The notes under the pieces: generated by a model
Told to the model about the DNA's origin: nothing
Databases searched by the model: none
Seen by the model: only the letters and a program-made list of their open reading frames with translations
NCBI RefSeq assembly: GCF_036588685.1
Contig: NC_086374.1
Coordinates: 32,542,886-32,606,885, forward strand
Length of the DNA stretch: 64,000 nt
Direction of reading: 5' to 3'
Origin: Mytilus trossulus
Lineage: Eukaryota; Mollusca; Bivalvia; Mytilida; Mytilidae
Made by a program: the position numbers and the translations under genes
Shown here: positions 53,189 through 64,000 of the stretch, in pieces
Layout of the letters: each line of letters opens with the position of its first letter
Position numbering within the stretch: the stretch's first letter is position 1

Positions 53189-53316
53189 GAACTTTATGCA
53201 CAAAGAGGACAATATGAACGCATCAACAGAACCGACCTTGCCTGATGACGTCGCATATAAAGAGCACAATTTTCTGAAAATCTTTGAAAAAGAACGATAA
53301 AAAGCATTAGAGAAAC

Positions 53317-53476
53317 AGATTCCGACACTATAACTCGTGTATTACGATATTTCTCCACTCTCGACAGTTAAATTTTATTATTTAAAGGGCTCGGCAAGCC
53401 TCGCGCTTTAAATAATAAAATTTAACTGTCTCGAGTGGAGAAATATCGTAATACACTTGTTGCAGTGTAAGAATCT
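53317..53476. repeat. Hairpin MITE with AGATTC termini, copy 1 (160 bp)
   Basis: It starts AGATTCCGACACT and ends AGTGTAAGAATCT. Inside, GTATTACGATATTTCTCCAC and GACAGTTAAATTTTATTATT are repeated inverted around a GC-rich loop GGGCTCGGCAAGCCTCGCGC. It lies next to the right flank of the BEL/Pao element. Confidence 0.85.
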
Positions 53477-53480
53477 ATAT

Positions 53481-53553
53481 TTCTTACATGTAGTTTAGAT
53501 AAAGATTTCGTTCTATGAAGACGTTCTTCATCATTTCGTTAGAATATATGTCA
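53481..53553 (+). repeat. Right flanking direct repeat of the BEL/Pao element
   Basis: Matches 50952-51022 with two small differences and ends ATATATGTCA. The LINE-like sequence resumes immediately after it. Confidence 0.65.
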
Positions 53554-53830
53554 AAAGAGTTTCCATATCGGCTCTCAAAATAGCATTGACTATTTCGCTG
53601 TAGTATTGTTCAATATTAGCTGGAGTAGCAGTTGGTGATTTAATGTCCCATAAGAATTGTGACACGGCAAAGGAATAATCGGCAATAGCACCGTTCTGTA
53701 CAGATTAAGTCCATGATATACGCCTTTGAGCAGTAAGATCGTCGTCTTTAGATACATAGTTTGTATTGTTCGAATTTGCATTACGTGTGAACGTAAGAAC
53801 GTGAAAGCAAGGTCGACAGATATGGTTTCA
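53554..53830 (-). pseudogene. LINE fragment upstream of the split (post-endonuclease region)
   Basis: One minus-strand frame reads VSKDDDLTAQRRISWT, a stop, then SVQNGAIADYSFAVSQFLWD and ANIEQYYSEIVNAILRADME, ending at the BEL/Pao flank. The style fits the region between endonuclease and RT of a LINE. The next expected segment (IIKESKVIYNTLPGKQ) begins on the other side of the BEL/Pao element at ~50860, on the same strand. I infer that one LINE copy was split by the insertion. Confidence 0.5.
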
Positions 53831-54479
53831 TCCCTTGTGCAAAATCAAATTTATAGAAATTACAAAGACTGCTTTTGTCATTTTTTTTCTTAATAATGCC
53901 TTCACCGGACAAACCTTCAAAGATACTGTTTAATTATATATGAGTTGACATTCGAAGTGATCCAGGCCAATCATATTGAAAAAAAAATTATTTATTGTAG
54001 ATAGTTCCAGCCCCTTTGAAACTTTGAGGACTTTATCTTTTCAAATACAATTCGCAATAATTTACTTGAATCAAGGCCTTGAATCCTAGAAAAATAAGAC
54101 ACCCTTGGTTTATCAAGAAAATCGTTTTCCCAAATCTAGGAAAAAAGCTGCTTTTGTAATATTCATCTTAGTATTAAAAATTGTAATATTTGTACTACTG
54201 AACAGTCATCAAATTCTTATGTAATTCTTTCATTATATTGATCTATTCAAACTTTACTATTCTGCGTATTTCTCTCCATACTGTTCATTTTTACACTATT
54301 TATTTTGTTGTTCAGAAAAACAATCGTCGAATTTCGATATATTGATTTTACAATAAAATTAATGTAAATGATAACCGAAGAAAATCAAGCATTTTGTTTG
54401 ATATATTTACGATCTCAAACAAAAAGTTACATCTTCACCAAACTTTCAAAAAGACGCATTCACTGTCACCATTAAGATA
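53831..54479. other. Unassigned AT-rich DNA
   Basis: Possibly decayed LINE sequence, but no motif could be read. Confidence 0.35.
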
Positions 54480-54835
54480 ATGGATTTGGACTCTTTGAAA
54501 TTATATTCCTCACAAAAGATATCTAAAAATATGAGAGAACAAATAAAATTAAAATTTAAGAATTTTTATGAAACGCTAGAAAATGATGAAATTATCAGAT
54601 ATAAGGCTAACAGCAAACTTACTATTTATAAACATGTAAAAATAAATAATACAGAAGAAAAATATTTAACTTTCTCAAAACTTAAATTCAGAAAACTGGT
54701 AATGAAATTTAGATTAAGTGACCATAATTCATCAAAAGAAAAGGGAAGATACCTTAAAATACCGAGAGAAGAAAGATTATGCAAAAACTGCAAACAATTT
54801 GAAGATGAAATTCATTAATTTTTATATTGAAGTAA
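54480..54835 (+). pseudogene. C-terminal end of another LINE
   Basis: 112 codons. The diagnostic end LVMKFRLSDHNSSKEKGRYL, KIPREERLCKNCKQFEDEIH matches the C-terminal zinc-finger block of many non-LTR elements (R-x-C-x2-C-x(4-8)-E-x-H). The frame stops just before the last expected residues. It is Lys/Asn-rich like its AT-rich surroundings. Confidence 0.65.
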
Positions 54836-55084
54836 TAGATGGTTTATTTTTATTTTTTGATAAATGAGAATAATTTACGCACTTTATAAATTTAAATGAC
54901 ATCGATAAAATAACATTTATAAACAACCCAATATCTCACATTCAGGTAAATATAAAGCTAGGATCCTTTTATAAAACAGTCTATCGAACTGAGGGCAGGG
55001 GAGTCTTGTAATATATACTTTTATTTTGTATATTAATGATCTTGTTATTTAGTTGAAAATAAACAAAATGACAATAATACATAA
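54836..55084. other. Decayed LINE 3' region or unassigned DNA
   Basis: No clear frame; nothing else recognised. Confidence 0.3.
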
Positions 55085-55225
55085 ATAGCAACAGACTTAT
55101 TGCAGTTAACTGAAATGACAGCTTCAGACCTCAATTAAACTGATTGAAAAAATATGTCTTCATCATATGAATATCCGGCATAATCCCTCCCGTTAGGGGT
55201 TAAGAATCATACCATCATAAAATAT
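55085..55225 (-). repeat. RT-element 3' UTR fragment, inverted
   Basis: Minus strand reads ATGATGGTATGATTCTTAAC, CCCTAACGGGAGGGATTATG, AATTGAGGTCTGAAGCTGTC, the same order as 28660-28790. Confidence 0.7.
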
Positions 55226-55314
55226 ATGGGTTTATTCTCATTTCGCCTTAGCTGTCAAAATTATAATATAAAATAATCCCAGTTTGCCTTAGTACACATT
55301 TTCAGGTTAAATAT

Positions 55315-55477
55315 AGATTCTTACATTGATACCAGTGGATTATCGGATTTATCCAATCGAGATAGTTAAATTATCAATTTTAAAGTCCGAGCCGCCTCGG
55401 CGAGGACTTTAAAATTTATAATTTAACTATCGAGATTGGATAAATCCGATAATCCACGAGTAACTATGTAAGAATCT
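55315..55477. repeat. Hairpin MITE with AGATTC termini, copy 2 (163 bp)
   Basis: It starts AGATTCTTACATTGAT and ends TATGTAAGAATCT. Arms contain GTGGATTATCGGATTTATCC and GATAGTTAAATTATCAATTT with their inverses around a loop CCGAGCCGCCTCGGCGAGG. Termini, size and loop match the copy at 53317-53476, but the stem sequences differ. Confidence 0.85.
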
Positions 55478-56265
55478 GTTTCTCTAATGATTAAAAAGAC
55501 ATTTTCTTTTTTTGTTAACCAAAAATCCCCTTCGAGTGCCTTTCACATTGCACGAAGTTGTCAATTTCATTAACACCTGTTATCATATTTTGATTCATTC
55601 AGTTAGCTAAAAAGGTCATGACCTTTGAAATCATCCAATGATCTTTTGAGATCACTTGCAACCACACGTTGATTAAATTTTTTTATACAATGGGTTCGGA
55701 AAGGGATAAATTTCCATAGAGTTAGAGAAAAAGAATTAACACATCGAAATGGGAACTTAATATGTAAACAATGGAATCAAGTTAGTTTTTTGTTTGTTTG
55801 CAATTATGAATGATATTTGTTATTCTGGTGTCTTCCTCCTATTCCCACTTTTTTTAAAATACTTTTTCCTCTATTCCCACTTGCAAATAACAATAGATGT
55901 TTTGATAAATAATTTGTTTTCATAACAATCAAGGTTAATTAGAATTTCACCTAAGATTTACCTGTATTTTTTTTAAAGCACAACATATTTGGTTCACTGT
56001 TTAGGTATACTACTTTGGTTATTTGTTATATATATGTTTCTTTTTTCTTCAAAGAAATACTTTAAAAAATAAAGAAAAAATATGATAAATAAATTAGAGT
56101 TTGATTTATTTTAATTTTTTTGAATTTTTACTTAAAATCAAAGAAAAATTATGATAAATAGATGGGAGTTAGATTTAATTTTAAATTTTGAATGTGTACT
56201 TAAAAATAAAGTAAAATTATGATTAATAGATTGGAGTTACATTTCTTTTATAATTTTTATTCACC
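55478..56265. other. AT-rich DNA with paired TCCTCTATTCCCAC motifs
   Basis: CCTCCTATTCCCAC at ~55847 and CCTCTATTCCCAC at ~55872 recur at ~57554 and, inverted, at ~57603. Otherwise A/T-rich runs with three loose repeats of AAAATAAAGAAAAATTATGA from 56065 to 56225. Confidence 0.4.
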
Positions 56266-57090
56266 CGTCAAAATTTTGACGGGACGTATTATGGTATACA
56301 AATGTCCGGTGTCCGTCTGTCTGTCCGTCCGTCTGTCTATCCGTCTGTCTGTCCGGCGTAAACATGTTGCACTGTAACTTGAGAACGACTTATTCAAATT
56401 TCATGAAACTTAACATAGTTGTTTCTTATGATGGTCAAATGATCTGTATACTTTTTGGTGAAAGTAAGATTAACACTTTTTGAGTTACGGCACTTTGTAA
56501 CTAAAACAGGGGTGTTTTTTTTCACATGTCGCACCATATCTCACAAACGATTCTTGATTATGGCTTAAAACTTTAAACACTTCTTAGTTATATTAATCAT
56601 AATATCTGTATACTTTTTGGTGATGATTCAAAACTTTATTTTTGAGTTATTGAGTATTTTGTAAAAAGGGGGAGGATTTTTTTACATGTTGTGCCGTTTC
56701 TCAAAAACAATTAATGATTATTGCTTAAAACTTTACACACTTCTTTGTTATATTAATCTAAAGATCTGTATACTTTTTGGTGATGATTCAAAACTTTATT
56801 TTGGAGTTATTGAGTATTTTGTTAAACAGGGGAGTTTTTTTTTTATATTGCGCCGTATCTCAAAAATGATTTATGATTATTGCTTAAAACTTTACACACT
56901 TCTATGTTATATTAATCTAAAGATCTGTATACTTTTTGGTTTTGATACAAAATTTTATTATAGTGATATTTAGTTTTTTGTAAAAAAAAACCAGGGTTGG
57001 GGTTTAACATGTCCCGCTGTGTCTCAAAAACAATGTATGGTTATTGCTTAAAACTTTCTCAGAAACTATTTATGAGTATTGCATAAAACT
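56266..57090 (+). repeat. Tandem-repeat element, 160-bp period, with palindromic start
   Basis: It starts with the perfect palindrome CCCGTCAAAATTTTGACGGG (56263-56282) and CGTATTATGGTATACAAATG, then GTCCGTCTGTCT runs. From ~56510, four units follow with anchors GCTTAAAACTTT at 56562, 56722, 56881 and 57043, a constant ~160-base period. Each unit carries ATCTGTATACTTTTTGGTGA and TTTTGAGTTATTGAG. The period equals that of bivalve pearl/BIV160-type monomers, but identity was not checked. Confidence 0.75.
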
Positions 57091-58555
57091 TCGACACAAG
57101 ACATCGGCGTATCATGTGCTCATGGCGCAGCTGTTTATCGAATTTGTTACCTTAAAAAAATTGTCTGCTGTCCTTATAAATCATGATATAAATAATATTA
57201 TAACCAAGTATAATCTTAAGATGTCTCTATGAGCTCCAAGCTAAAAAATTGATATAAATTGTGGTCCTTCTCCAGTCAAGTCTTTATTCAGTTACAATGG
57301 CTAATGCATAACTACAAGTAAAATCGGTTACAGATTCGGAAACCAAAACCTTGTACACATTAACTTATATTTGTTTTAATTTCTTTTATATTTATTTTGT
57401 TTAAAAAATAAATCTCATACAGATGCAGACATAACTTATTGCCTGTTCTAAAAAAAAAAAAAATATATATATATAATTAAAAAAAAACTCTGGTTGATTA
57501 ACAGTTTATTAAAAAAAAGTTGTACAGTATAATCCTTTGTATGCACAAATTTTCCTCCTATTCCCACATGAAATTTTACCTTTTCTTACCAGATTTTAAA
57601 AAAGTGGGAATAGAGGGAATGAACCGTTATTCTAATGTCAAAATCTGCCTTGAAAAACTTTTTAAAAGATGTTTTTGTGCGTCTTACCATTGTCTCACTT
57701 TTTTAATAAGAGTGGCTAATCTTTTAAAAAAAATATTTTTAAACTAATAATGTAGTAATGTACATGTAATAAAGAATTGCATGCTAGAACAGCACTTATA
57801 CATAAGGCACTTTAATTATTTACATAAACATCAATAAATATTACTAGTAGTATTTTACTTATAAATGGACTTATTTTTTTTTTGCCAGGAAACATTACAT
57901 TCACTCTGTGGTTAAAGATTTTTTTTGAATTTTTATAATAATAATTTCTTAAACTATTCTGGATTTGTACAAAACTTGGACAGCTTGTTTATGATCATAA
58001 GATAGTATACAGATGTAAATTTTGTAAAATAAAATATTCCATTTTTTCAGTATTTTACTTATAAACGGACTTAGATTTTCTGCCAGGAAACATTACATGG
58101 TGCCTTCAACCTATTCCAAAATTTGATAAATATATATTCAACATATGCCTACAAACAAAATACAATAGGTGTTGTTATAACAATTACTAATCAACAGCAG
58201 ATAAAATACAGTCAGTATTTTTAAGCATTAAAATATTACTCTTTGACAATAACAATTAAAATAATTGTGCAAAAGTGTTTTGTTCTTAAGAAAAAATGAT
58301 TTAAATAAAAAAAGACTAAAATGATAAAATAAAACACTTGATTGTATGAAAATTGTGTTGAAGTAAATATCAAGTTAATAATAGAATTACAAAAAAATTG
58401 AACACCTACATATAGCACTACAGAAAAAAGTGTTTAAGCTGTTTTATTTGATATTTTTCAGGATAAACTTTTATATGTTAAGGATGCAAGATACAAAAAA
58501 ATATATTCAGTCTAGTATTTATAATGCACGTGAAAAGTTTCCCAAGGCAACTGAT
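57091..58555. other. AT-rich DNA with a local duplication
   Basis: TATTTTACTTATAAATGGACTT...CCAGGAAACATTACAT occurs at 57850-57905 and again at 58048-58100, ~197 bases apart. No gene seen; open frames are AT-driven. Confidence 0.4.
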
Positions 58556-60180
58556 GAGAGTAATTGCTCTATAGTTATCAAGATCAATTGTGCAACCCTT
58601 GTTTTAGAGAACTGGTTTAATAATACCAGAAGTCCAATTTTCAGGTATAATACCATTTCGGTCATGTTGACTTTTTGCAAATCTGACTTTGCTGAACATT
58701 ATTGCTGTTTACAGTTTATCTCTATCGATAATAATATTCAAGATAATATCTAAAAACAGCAAAATTTTCTTAAAATTACCAATTCAGGGGCAGCAACCCA
58801 TTAATGGGTTGACTGATCCATCTGAAAATTTCTGGGCAGGTAGATTTTGACCTGATAAACAATTTTACCCCATGTCGGATTTGCTCTAAATGCTTTGGTT
58901 TTTGAGTTAAAAGCCAAAAACTGCATTTTACCCCCTATGTTTCATTTTTAGCCGAAGCAGCCATCTTGGTTGGTTGGCAGGGTCACGCCACACATTTGTT
59001 TAAACTAGATACCCCAAAAATGATTGTGGCCAAGTTTGGATCAATTTGGCCCAGTAGTTTCCGAGGAGAAGAATTTAGTTAAAGATTACTATAAAATTAA
59101 CGAAAAATGGTTAAATATTGACTGTAAAGGGCAATTACTCCTTAAGTGGTCAACTGACCATTTCAGTCATGTTAAACTATTTGTAAATCTTACTTTGCCG
59201 AACATTATTGCTGTTTACAATTTATCTCTATCTAAAATAATATTCAAGATAATATCTAAAAACAGCAAAATTTCCTTAAAATTACCAATTCAGGGGCAGC
59301 AGCCCTTTAACGGGTTGACTCATTCATCTGAAAAATTGTATAACAGATAGATTATGACCTGATAAACATGTTCACCCCATGTCAGATTTGCTCTAAATGC
59401 TTTGGTTTTAGAGTTATAAGCCAAAAACTACATTTCCCCCTATGTTCTATTTTTAGCCGAAGCGGCCATCTTGGTTAGTTGGCCGGGTCACGCCACACTT
59501 TTTTTAAACTAGATACCCCAAGGATGATTGTGGCCAAGTTTGGATTAATTTGGCCAAGTAGTTTAAGAGGAGAAGATTTTAGTAAAGGATTACTATAAGA
59601 TTTACGAAAAATGATTAAAAATTTACTATAAAGGGCAATTACTCTTTAAAAGAGGTCAACTGACCATTTCAGTCATGTTGAACTATTTGTAAATCTTACT
59701 TTGCTGAACATTATTGCTGTTTACAGTTTATCTCTATCTATAATAGTATTCAAGATAAAAACCAAAACCAGGAAAATTTCCTTAAAATTACCATTTCAGG
59801 GGCTGTCCATATCATCTGAAAATTTCAGGGCAGATAGATCTTGACCTGATAAACAATATTACCCCATGCCAGATTTGCTCTAAATGCTGTGGTTTTTGAG
59901 TTATAAGCCAAAAACTGCATTTTACCCCTATGTTCTATTTTCAGCTGTGGCGGCCATCTTGGTTGGTCGGCCAGGTTACCGGACACATTTTTTAAACTTT
60001 ATACCCTAATGATGATTGTGGCCAAGTTTGGTTTAATTTGGCCGAGCAGTTTCAGAGGAGAAGATTTTTGTAAAAGTTAACGACGACGGACGACGACGGA
60101 CTACGACGGACGACGACAGACGCCGGACGCCTAGTGATGGGAAAAGCTCACTTGTCCCTTTGGGCCAGGTGAGCTTAAAA
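58556..60180 (+). repeat. Tandem-repeat element, 506-bp period, ending in a hairpin
   Basis: Three units share ATTATTGCTGTTTACA at 58699, 59205 and 59711, exactly 506 bases apart. They also share TAAAATTACCAATTCAGGGG, TGACCTGATAAAC, GCCATCTTGGTT and GATTGTGGCCAAGTTTGG. The last unit runs into GACGACGGACGACGACGGAC, then the stem AAGCTCACTTG...CCAGGTGAGCTT (60143-60176), the same end as at 38018-38091. The conserved tail after a variable number of units suggests a mobile element with expandable internal repeats. Confidence 0.8.
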
Positions 60181-60335
60181 AAAACTCTTTATTTTTTTGT
60201 GATATAATTTGTTGAAATGGAACTAGATAAACATTATTTTAGTATCACCTGAGTTTAATCAATAAATTTCGACTCGATAAGTTCTTATCTGCGCATGCAG
60301 CTACTGAACTCGTAAACAGCAAAACAGATGTTTTT

Positions 60336-62400
60336 ATTAGGTCTTTCCACTTTTCTGTGGAAAGAACTATTGTTTTTCTTCTGATTATTAGGTCTTTCCA
60401 CTTTTCTGTGGAAAGACCTATTGTTTTTCTTCTGATTATTTTTTTTTTCTTCCGCCTAATTTTGTTCTTGCGATAAACATTTGTTTCACAATATGTCGCT
60501 TATATATTTGGTATATGATATCGAACAGTTTATGCGCTTTTGAAATTTACCCTGTGTAAACGAATACTTTTCTTTGTAGGAGTTATCTCCCCAAACACTG
60601 TTTTCCTTGTTAGCGCAACTCCTTCGCAACAGTAAAATATTATGACACATTTATTTTACAAAATTGCTCGTTATATCCTTCGCATGATTTGTCCTATTTT
60701 GACCGAAGCGATATGAAAGCTCCATATGAGAGTTATTTCCCCTTATGCATTTGATGTAAGTGATATGCATTTCTATCTTGTAAACCATAAGTGCTAGAGA
60801 CCTAGGATCTTTTGATTTGAAGTCCTTGGTCCAAAAGAAATAAAATTAGGTCAAGGTCAAAGGTCAAGGTCATATTCTAATTTTTGAATTTGGCTTATTA
60901 TCTCTTATTTCCAGAAACTGTATAAGATAACGACAAATTATTTTACCTAAATTGTTTGTTGCGACATTTCGTTACACGTTAATTTTGATTGCAAGGGTAC
61001 GTTGAACGTAAAAGGGAGTTTTCTCCCCTCTTGTATTAAAAAATATGCGTATGGTGATATAACTCATTAACCAACTATAAATAAGACCTATAGTCTTTTG
61101 ATTTGAGTTTCCTGGTTTGTGACCTTGAAATTGAGGTCAAGATCATAGGTTAATAGGACGTTCTAGATTTTGACCTTCGCTTTAAATTCATATAAATACA
61201 TCATAAAGCCATAGGAACTAACATTATTAACTGATTTTTCCTATATCAATATCAAAATAGATCTTTACTAGTGGAAAGACCTTCAATTGTTCTCTGAACA
61301 ATTGGTTTTTAATTATTTTTTTTTCTTCCGCCTAATTTTGTTCTTGTGATAAACATTTGTTTCGCAATATGTCGCTTAGATATTTGGAATATGATATCGA
61401 ACAGTTTATGCGCTTTTGAAATTTACCCTGCGTAAACGAATACTTTTCTTTGTAGGAGTTATCTCCCCAAACACTGTTTTCCTTGTGAGCGCAACTCCTT
61501 CGCAACCGTAAAATATTATGACAAATTTATTTTACAAAATTGCTCGTTATATTTTTCGCATGATTTGTCCTATTTTGACCGAAGTGATATGAACGCTCCA
61601 TATGAGAGTTATTTCCCCTTATGCATTTGATATAAGTGATATGCATTTCTATCTTGTAAACCATAAGTGCTAGAGACCAAGGATCTTTTGATTTGAGGTC
61701 CTTGGTCCAAAAAAATAGAAATTAGGTCAAGGTCAAAGGTCAAGGTCATATTCTAATTTTTTAATTTGGCTTATTTCCACTAATTTCTAGAAACCGTATA
61801 AGATATTGACAAATTATTTTTCTAAATTGTTAGTTGCAACATGTCGTAACACGAAATTTTTGATTGCAAGGGTACTTTGAACGTAAAAGTGAGTTTTCTC
61901 CCCTCTTGTATTTAAAAATATGCGTATGGTGATATAACTGATTAACCAAATATAATTAAGACCTATAGTCTTTTGATTTGAGGTCCTTGGTTTATGACCT
62001 TGAAATTGATCTCAAGGTCATAGATTACTTTGACGTTCTAGTTTTTGACCTTTGCTTTCAGGTCATATGTATACATGATATAGCCATGAGACTTTTGGCG
62101 AAAGGTATCAAACCATTTAACCTTGAAAAAAACAACCGGAAGTGACCTTGTGTAAACCGGAAGTAGCTATTTTTTGTACTTTATTGATAAAAAAGTACAT
62201 AGAACCAGATCTTTTTGGAATCAGTGTCAATTAAATATTCAAATACTATCGGAAGTAACATTTCTCAAACCGGAAGTAACAAATTATCTCCCTAATTCAA
62301 AAAATATTGTATAGAAACCATATATTTCTGGAATCAGCGTACAATAACCTATCAGTTGACGATTGAAATGACATTTTAAACTTAATTTTACAACTTTCAT
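60336..62400 (+). repeat. Tandem-repeat element, 876-bp period, with terminal hairpins
   Basis: A 51-base block starting with the stem AGGTCTTTCCACTTTTCTGTGGAAAGACCT-like sequence occurs twice (60339 and 60390). The following unit (from TCCGCCTAATTTTGTTCTTG at 60451) recurs at 61327, 876 bases later, with ~90% similarity by eye. The first unit ends with GTGGAAAGACCTT, which inverts the start, and the palindrome CAATTGTTCTCTGAACAATTG (61288-61308). The second unit ends in a zone with four CCGGAAGT words (62134-62275). No protein is encoded. Confidence 0.75.
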
Positions 62401-63420
62401 ATCAAAATACATTATTTATTATTATTATTATTATTATTATTTTAATTATTATTTATTATTATTATTATACAATATTTATATAGCGCATTATATAATTTGA
62501 AAAATTACCCTAAGCGCTTAACATGTGTAAACAAAAAATAAGATACATAAGGTAAAAGCAAAATATACAATCACATAAATACAATTTCAGAGCAGTGGCG
62601 TGTAAAATGAAAACATTGATTGTCGGTTAAATAGAATAATATAAAAGAATGTACAACCCACACAAAAAATATCAAAAATTTAAAATTAATCAAATTGAAA
62701 GAAAAGTAAAAAGTTTAAAAAAATAAAAATGAGTTAAGAAAAATTTAAAATTTCCTCTGTATAAATTTAAAATAATGATTATCATTAAACCACAGTGACT
62801 CAAGTATTAAAAATTATTAAGTAAAAGTTCACAATACAATCAACTGGTAAAACAAATTGTTCATACATTTCAAAATTTACAATAAATCAATGAAAGCACT
62901 TCGGAAAAAATATGTCTTAAGATCCTATTTAAAAACGTCAAGAGATTGTTCATTTCGTAAGGATGAAGGTAAGCTGTTCCAAAGAGTTGGTGCGGCAATA
63001 TCGAACCGTCGTTCGCCATAGCGTTTTGTTCTAACATAGTTTGGTAGTCGTAACAGCATGCTCTTCTCCGATCGCAAGGCTCTACCAGGTCTTTAATGTT
63101 CAACTAATTCCTGTAGGTATGATGGTGCCTTGCCAATGATTGCTTTAAAAATGTATAGCAGGAGTTTGTACTGACAACGAAAATGAACCGGTAACCAGTG
63201 CAATGAAATGAGAACAGGTGTTATTGAATCGTAATTTCTCTTGCGCGTTATAAGCCGTGCTGCTCTATTTTGCACACGCTGTAGTTTTGTTATTACACAG
63301 CTATTTGTTCCATATAACAGCGCATTACCATAATCTAGTCGTGATGTAACGAGTGAGCACACTAGAGTCTTACATGCCTCAGCTGTAATCCTCATTGTTG
63401 ACAACACTTTAAATAACCTA
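62401..63420 (-). pseudogene. CR1/L2-like LINE, 3' end with (TTA) tail
   Basis: On the minus strand 63407-63093 reads ITAEACKTLVCSLVTSRLDY, GNALLYGTNSCVITKLQRVQ and NRAARLITRKRNYDSITPVL, then HWLPVHFRCQYKLLLYIFKA: the conserved post-RT block of CR1/L2-like elements. A frameshift follows near 63095, and decayed sequence runs to ~62880. The UTR with GCGCTATATAAATATT (62470-62490) follows, then an ATT/TTA microsatellite at 62402-62470, the usual 3' tail of such LINEs. It is 5'-truncated at ~63420. Confidence 0.85.
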
Positions 63421-64000
63421 TTTATATAAACTAAATAGGTTGGTCAGAAGGAAACCCATTACAAATAATACAATCCTAAAAAGGGAGCGATGACCATACA
63501 TGAGCCTTTAAACAAGAACTTTTCGAGATCGACTCATCGCTACTGGTTATCGTGCAATAAGACCATTTCGGTGACCTTTGCCTAAGAACAGACACACAGT
63601 TGCCCGTATCCAATATAGTGTATAACTCGCCAAAGTTGAAAATAAGCATCGTGCAAGAACTTTCGTTTGAGTATCTACCAGTTTCCTCTCTTAATGGTAA
63701 AATTCCACTTCTAAATTGCGCTAAGTGTGACCGTTCAATTTTACTCAAGTTCAAATTTACGTAATTTTCAGTTTTAAAGACTGTTTTAAAGTTCCTATAT
63801 GTTCGTAATTTTGAAACTTCTTGGACGGAATTCCTCCAGATATCTGACGAAAAATGTAAGTTTGAACCAAAGATAAATCGACCTTTGATTTCAGTTCGTA
63901 AAACTGTCCTAGTTCAAGCTGGTCTAGTATGTCCTTTACTTCACTACACCAGTTACTTTCACAACGATCATAGTCAATATTGAATGCTAATTTGCTAAAA
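63421..64000 (-). pseudogene. LINE C-terminal region, continuing beyond the window
   Basis: From the right edge the minus strand reads FNIDYDRCESNWCSEVKDIL, DQLELGQFYELKSKVDLSLV, then (after 63754) NLSKIERSHLAQFRSGILPL and REETGRYSNE. This is the C-terminal half of a non-LTR pol, where SxIAQFRxGILPLxxETGRY is followed by a zinc finger. The finger is lost here through frameshift (63650-63476). The RT domain would lie to the right of the window. It is a different family from the LINE at 48-50 kb. Confidence 0.7.

Noticed and set aside
56686-56973. 95-codon frame with an internal repeat (LKLYTLLCYINLKICILFG twice)
   Set aside because: The repeat in the peptide simply reflects the 160-bp tandem DNA units.

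Overview
This window looks like intergenic and intronic DNA from a bivalve mollusc, most probably a mussel (Mytilus or a close relative). The reasons are an AT-rich background (roughly 65% A+T by eye), intron-bearing coding exons, no bacterial-style operons, and many dispersed repeats that I recognise from memory as abundant in Mytilus DNA. The species call is an inference and was not tested by any search.

Almost all long reading frames belong to transposable elements, most of them broken. From left to right: 1-3.3 kb is the gag and pol part of a DIRS/Ngaro-type retroelement (minus strand, frameshifted). 3.56-7.14 kb is a complete LTR element with two LTRs, primer-binding site, polypurine tract and 4-bp target duplication that carries gag only. 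8.06-9.91 kb holds two phase-compatible minus-strand exons of an immunoglobulin-domain gene. 13.3-27.3 kb is bounded by inverted arms of 0.7-0.9 kb built from arrays of the palindrome AATAAATTTATT; it holds Helitron ends, MITEs, a ~155-bp tandem array and a few candidate host exons. 28.2-29.2 kb is the 3' part of a reverse-transcriptase element. 31.3-37.4 kb is a foldback-like element made of an 11-bp CpG-periodic repeat, into which a Ty3/gypsy-type element with the unusual order gag-PR-IN-RT-RH has inserted. 38.1-38.3 kb is a well-defined terminal exon of an unrecognised host gene. 39.6-41.3 kb is a second reverse-transcriptase element. 43.8-47.2 kb is a scrambled Penelope-like locus with tRNA-derived SINEs and inverted repeats. 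48.3-53.8 kb is a dead LINE apparently split by a BEL/Pao element that carries only gag and protease. 53-55.5 kb has two sister hairpin MITEs. 56.3-62.4 kb is three different tandem-repeat elements with periods of 160, 506 and 876 bp, associated with hairpins. 62.4-64 kb is the ends of two more LINEs.

No rRNA or ordinary tRNA gene and no CRISPR array was seen. Host coding content is limited to short exons. The order of events can be read from the nesting: gypsy-type element into foldback, a small dispersed repeat into the RT of that element, BEL/Pao into LINE, a short retroelement tail into a Helitron, and a hairpin MITE beside the BEL/Pao right end. The observations most worth following are the palindrome-array inverted arms, the 11-bp periodic foldback, and the two independent LTR elements that lack any polymerase.
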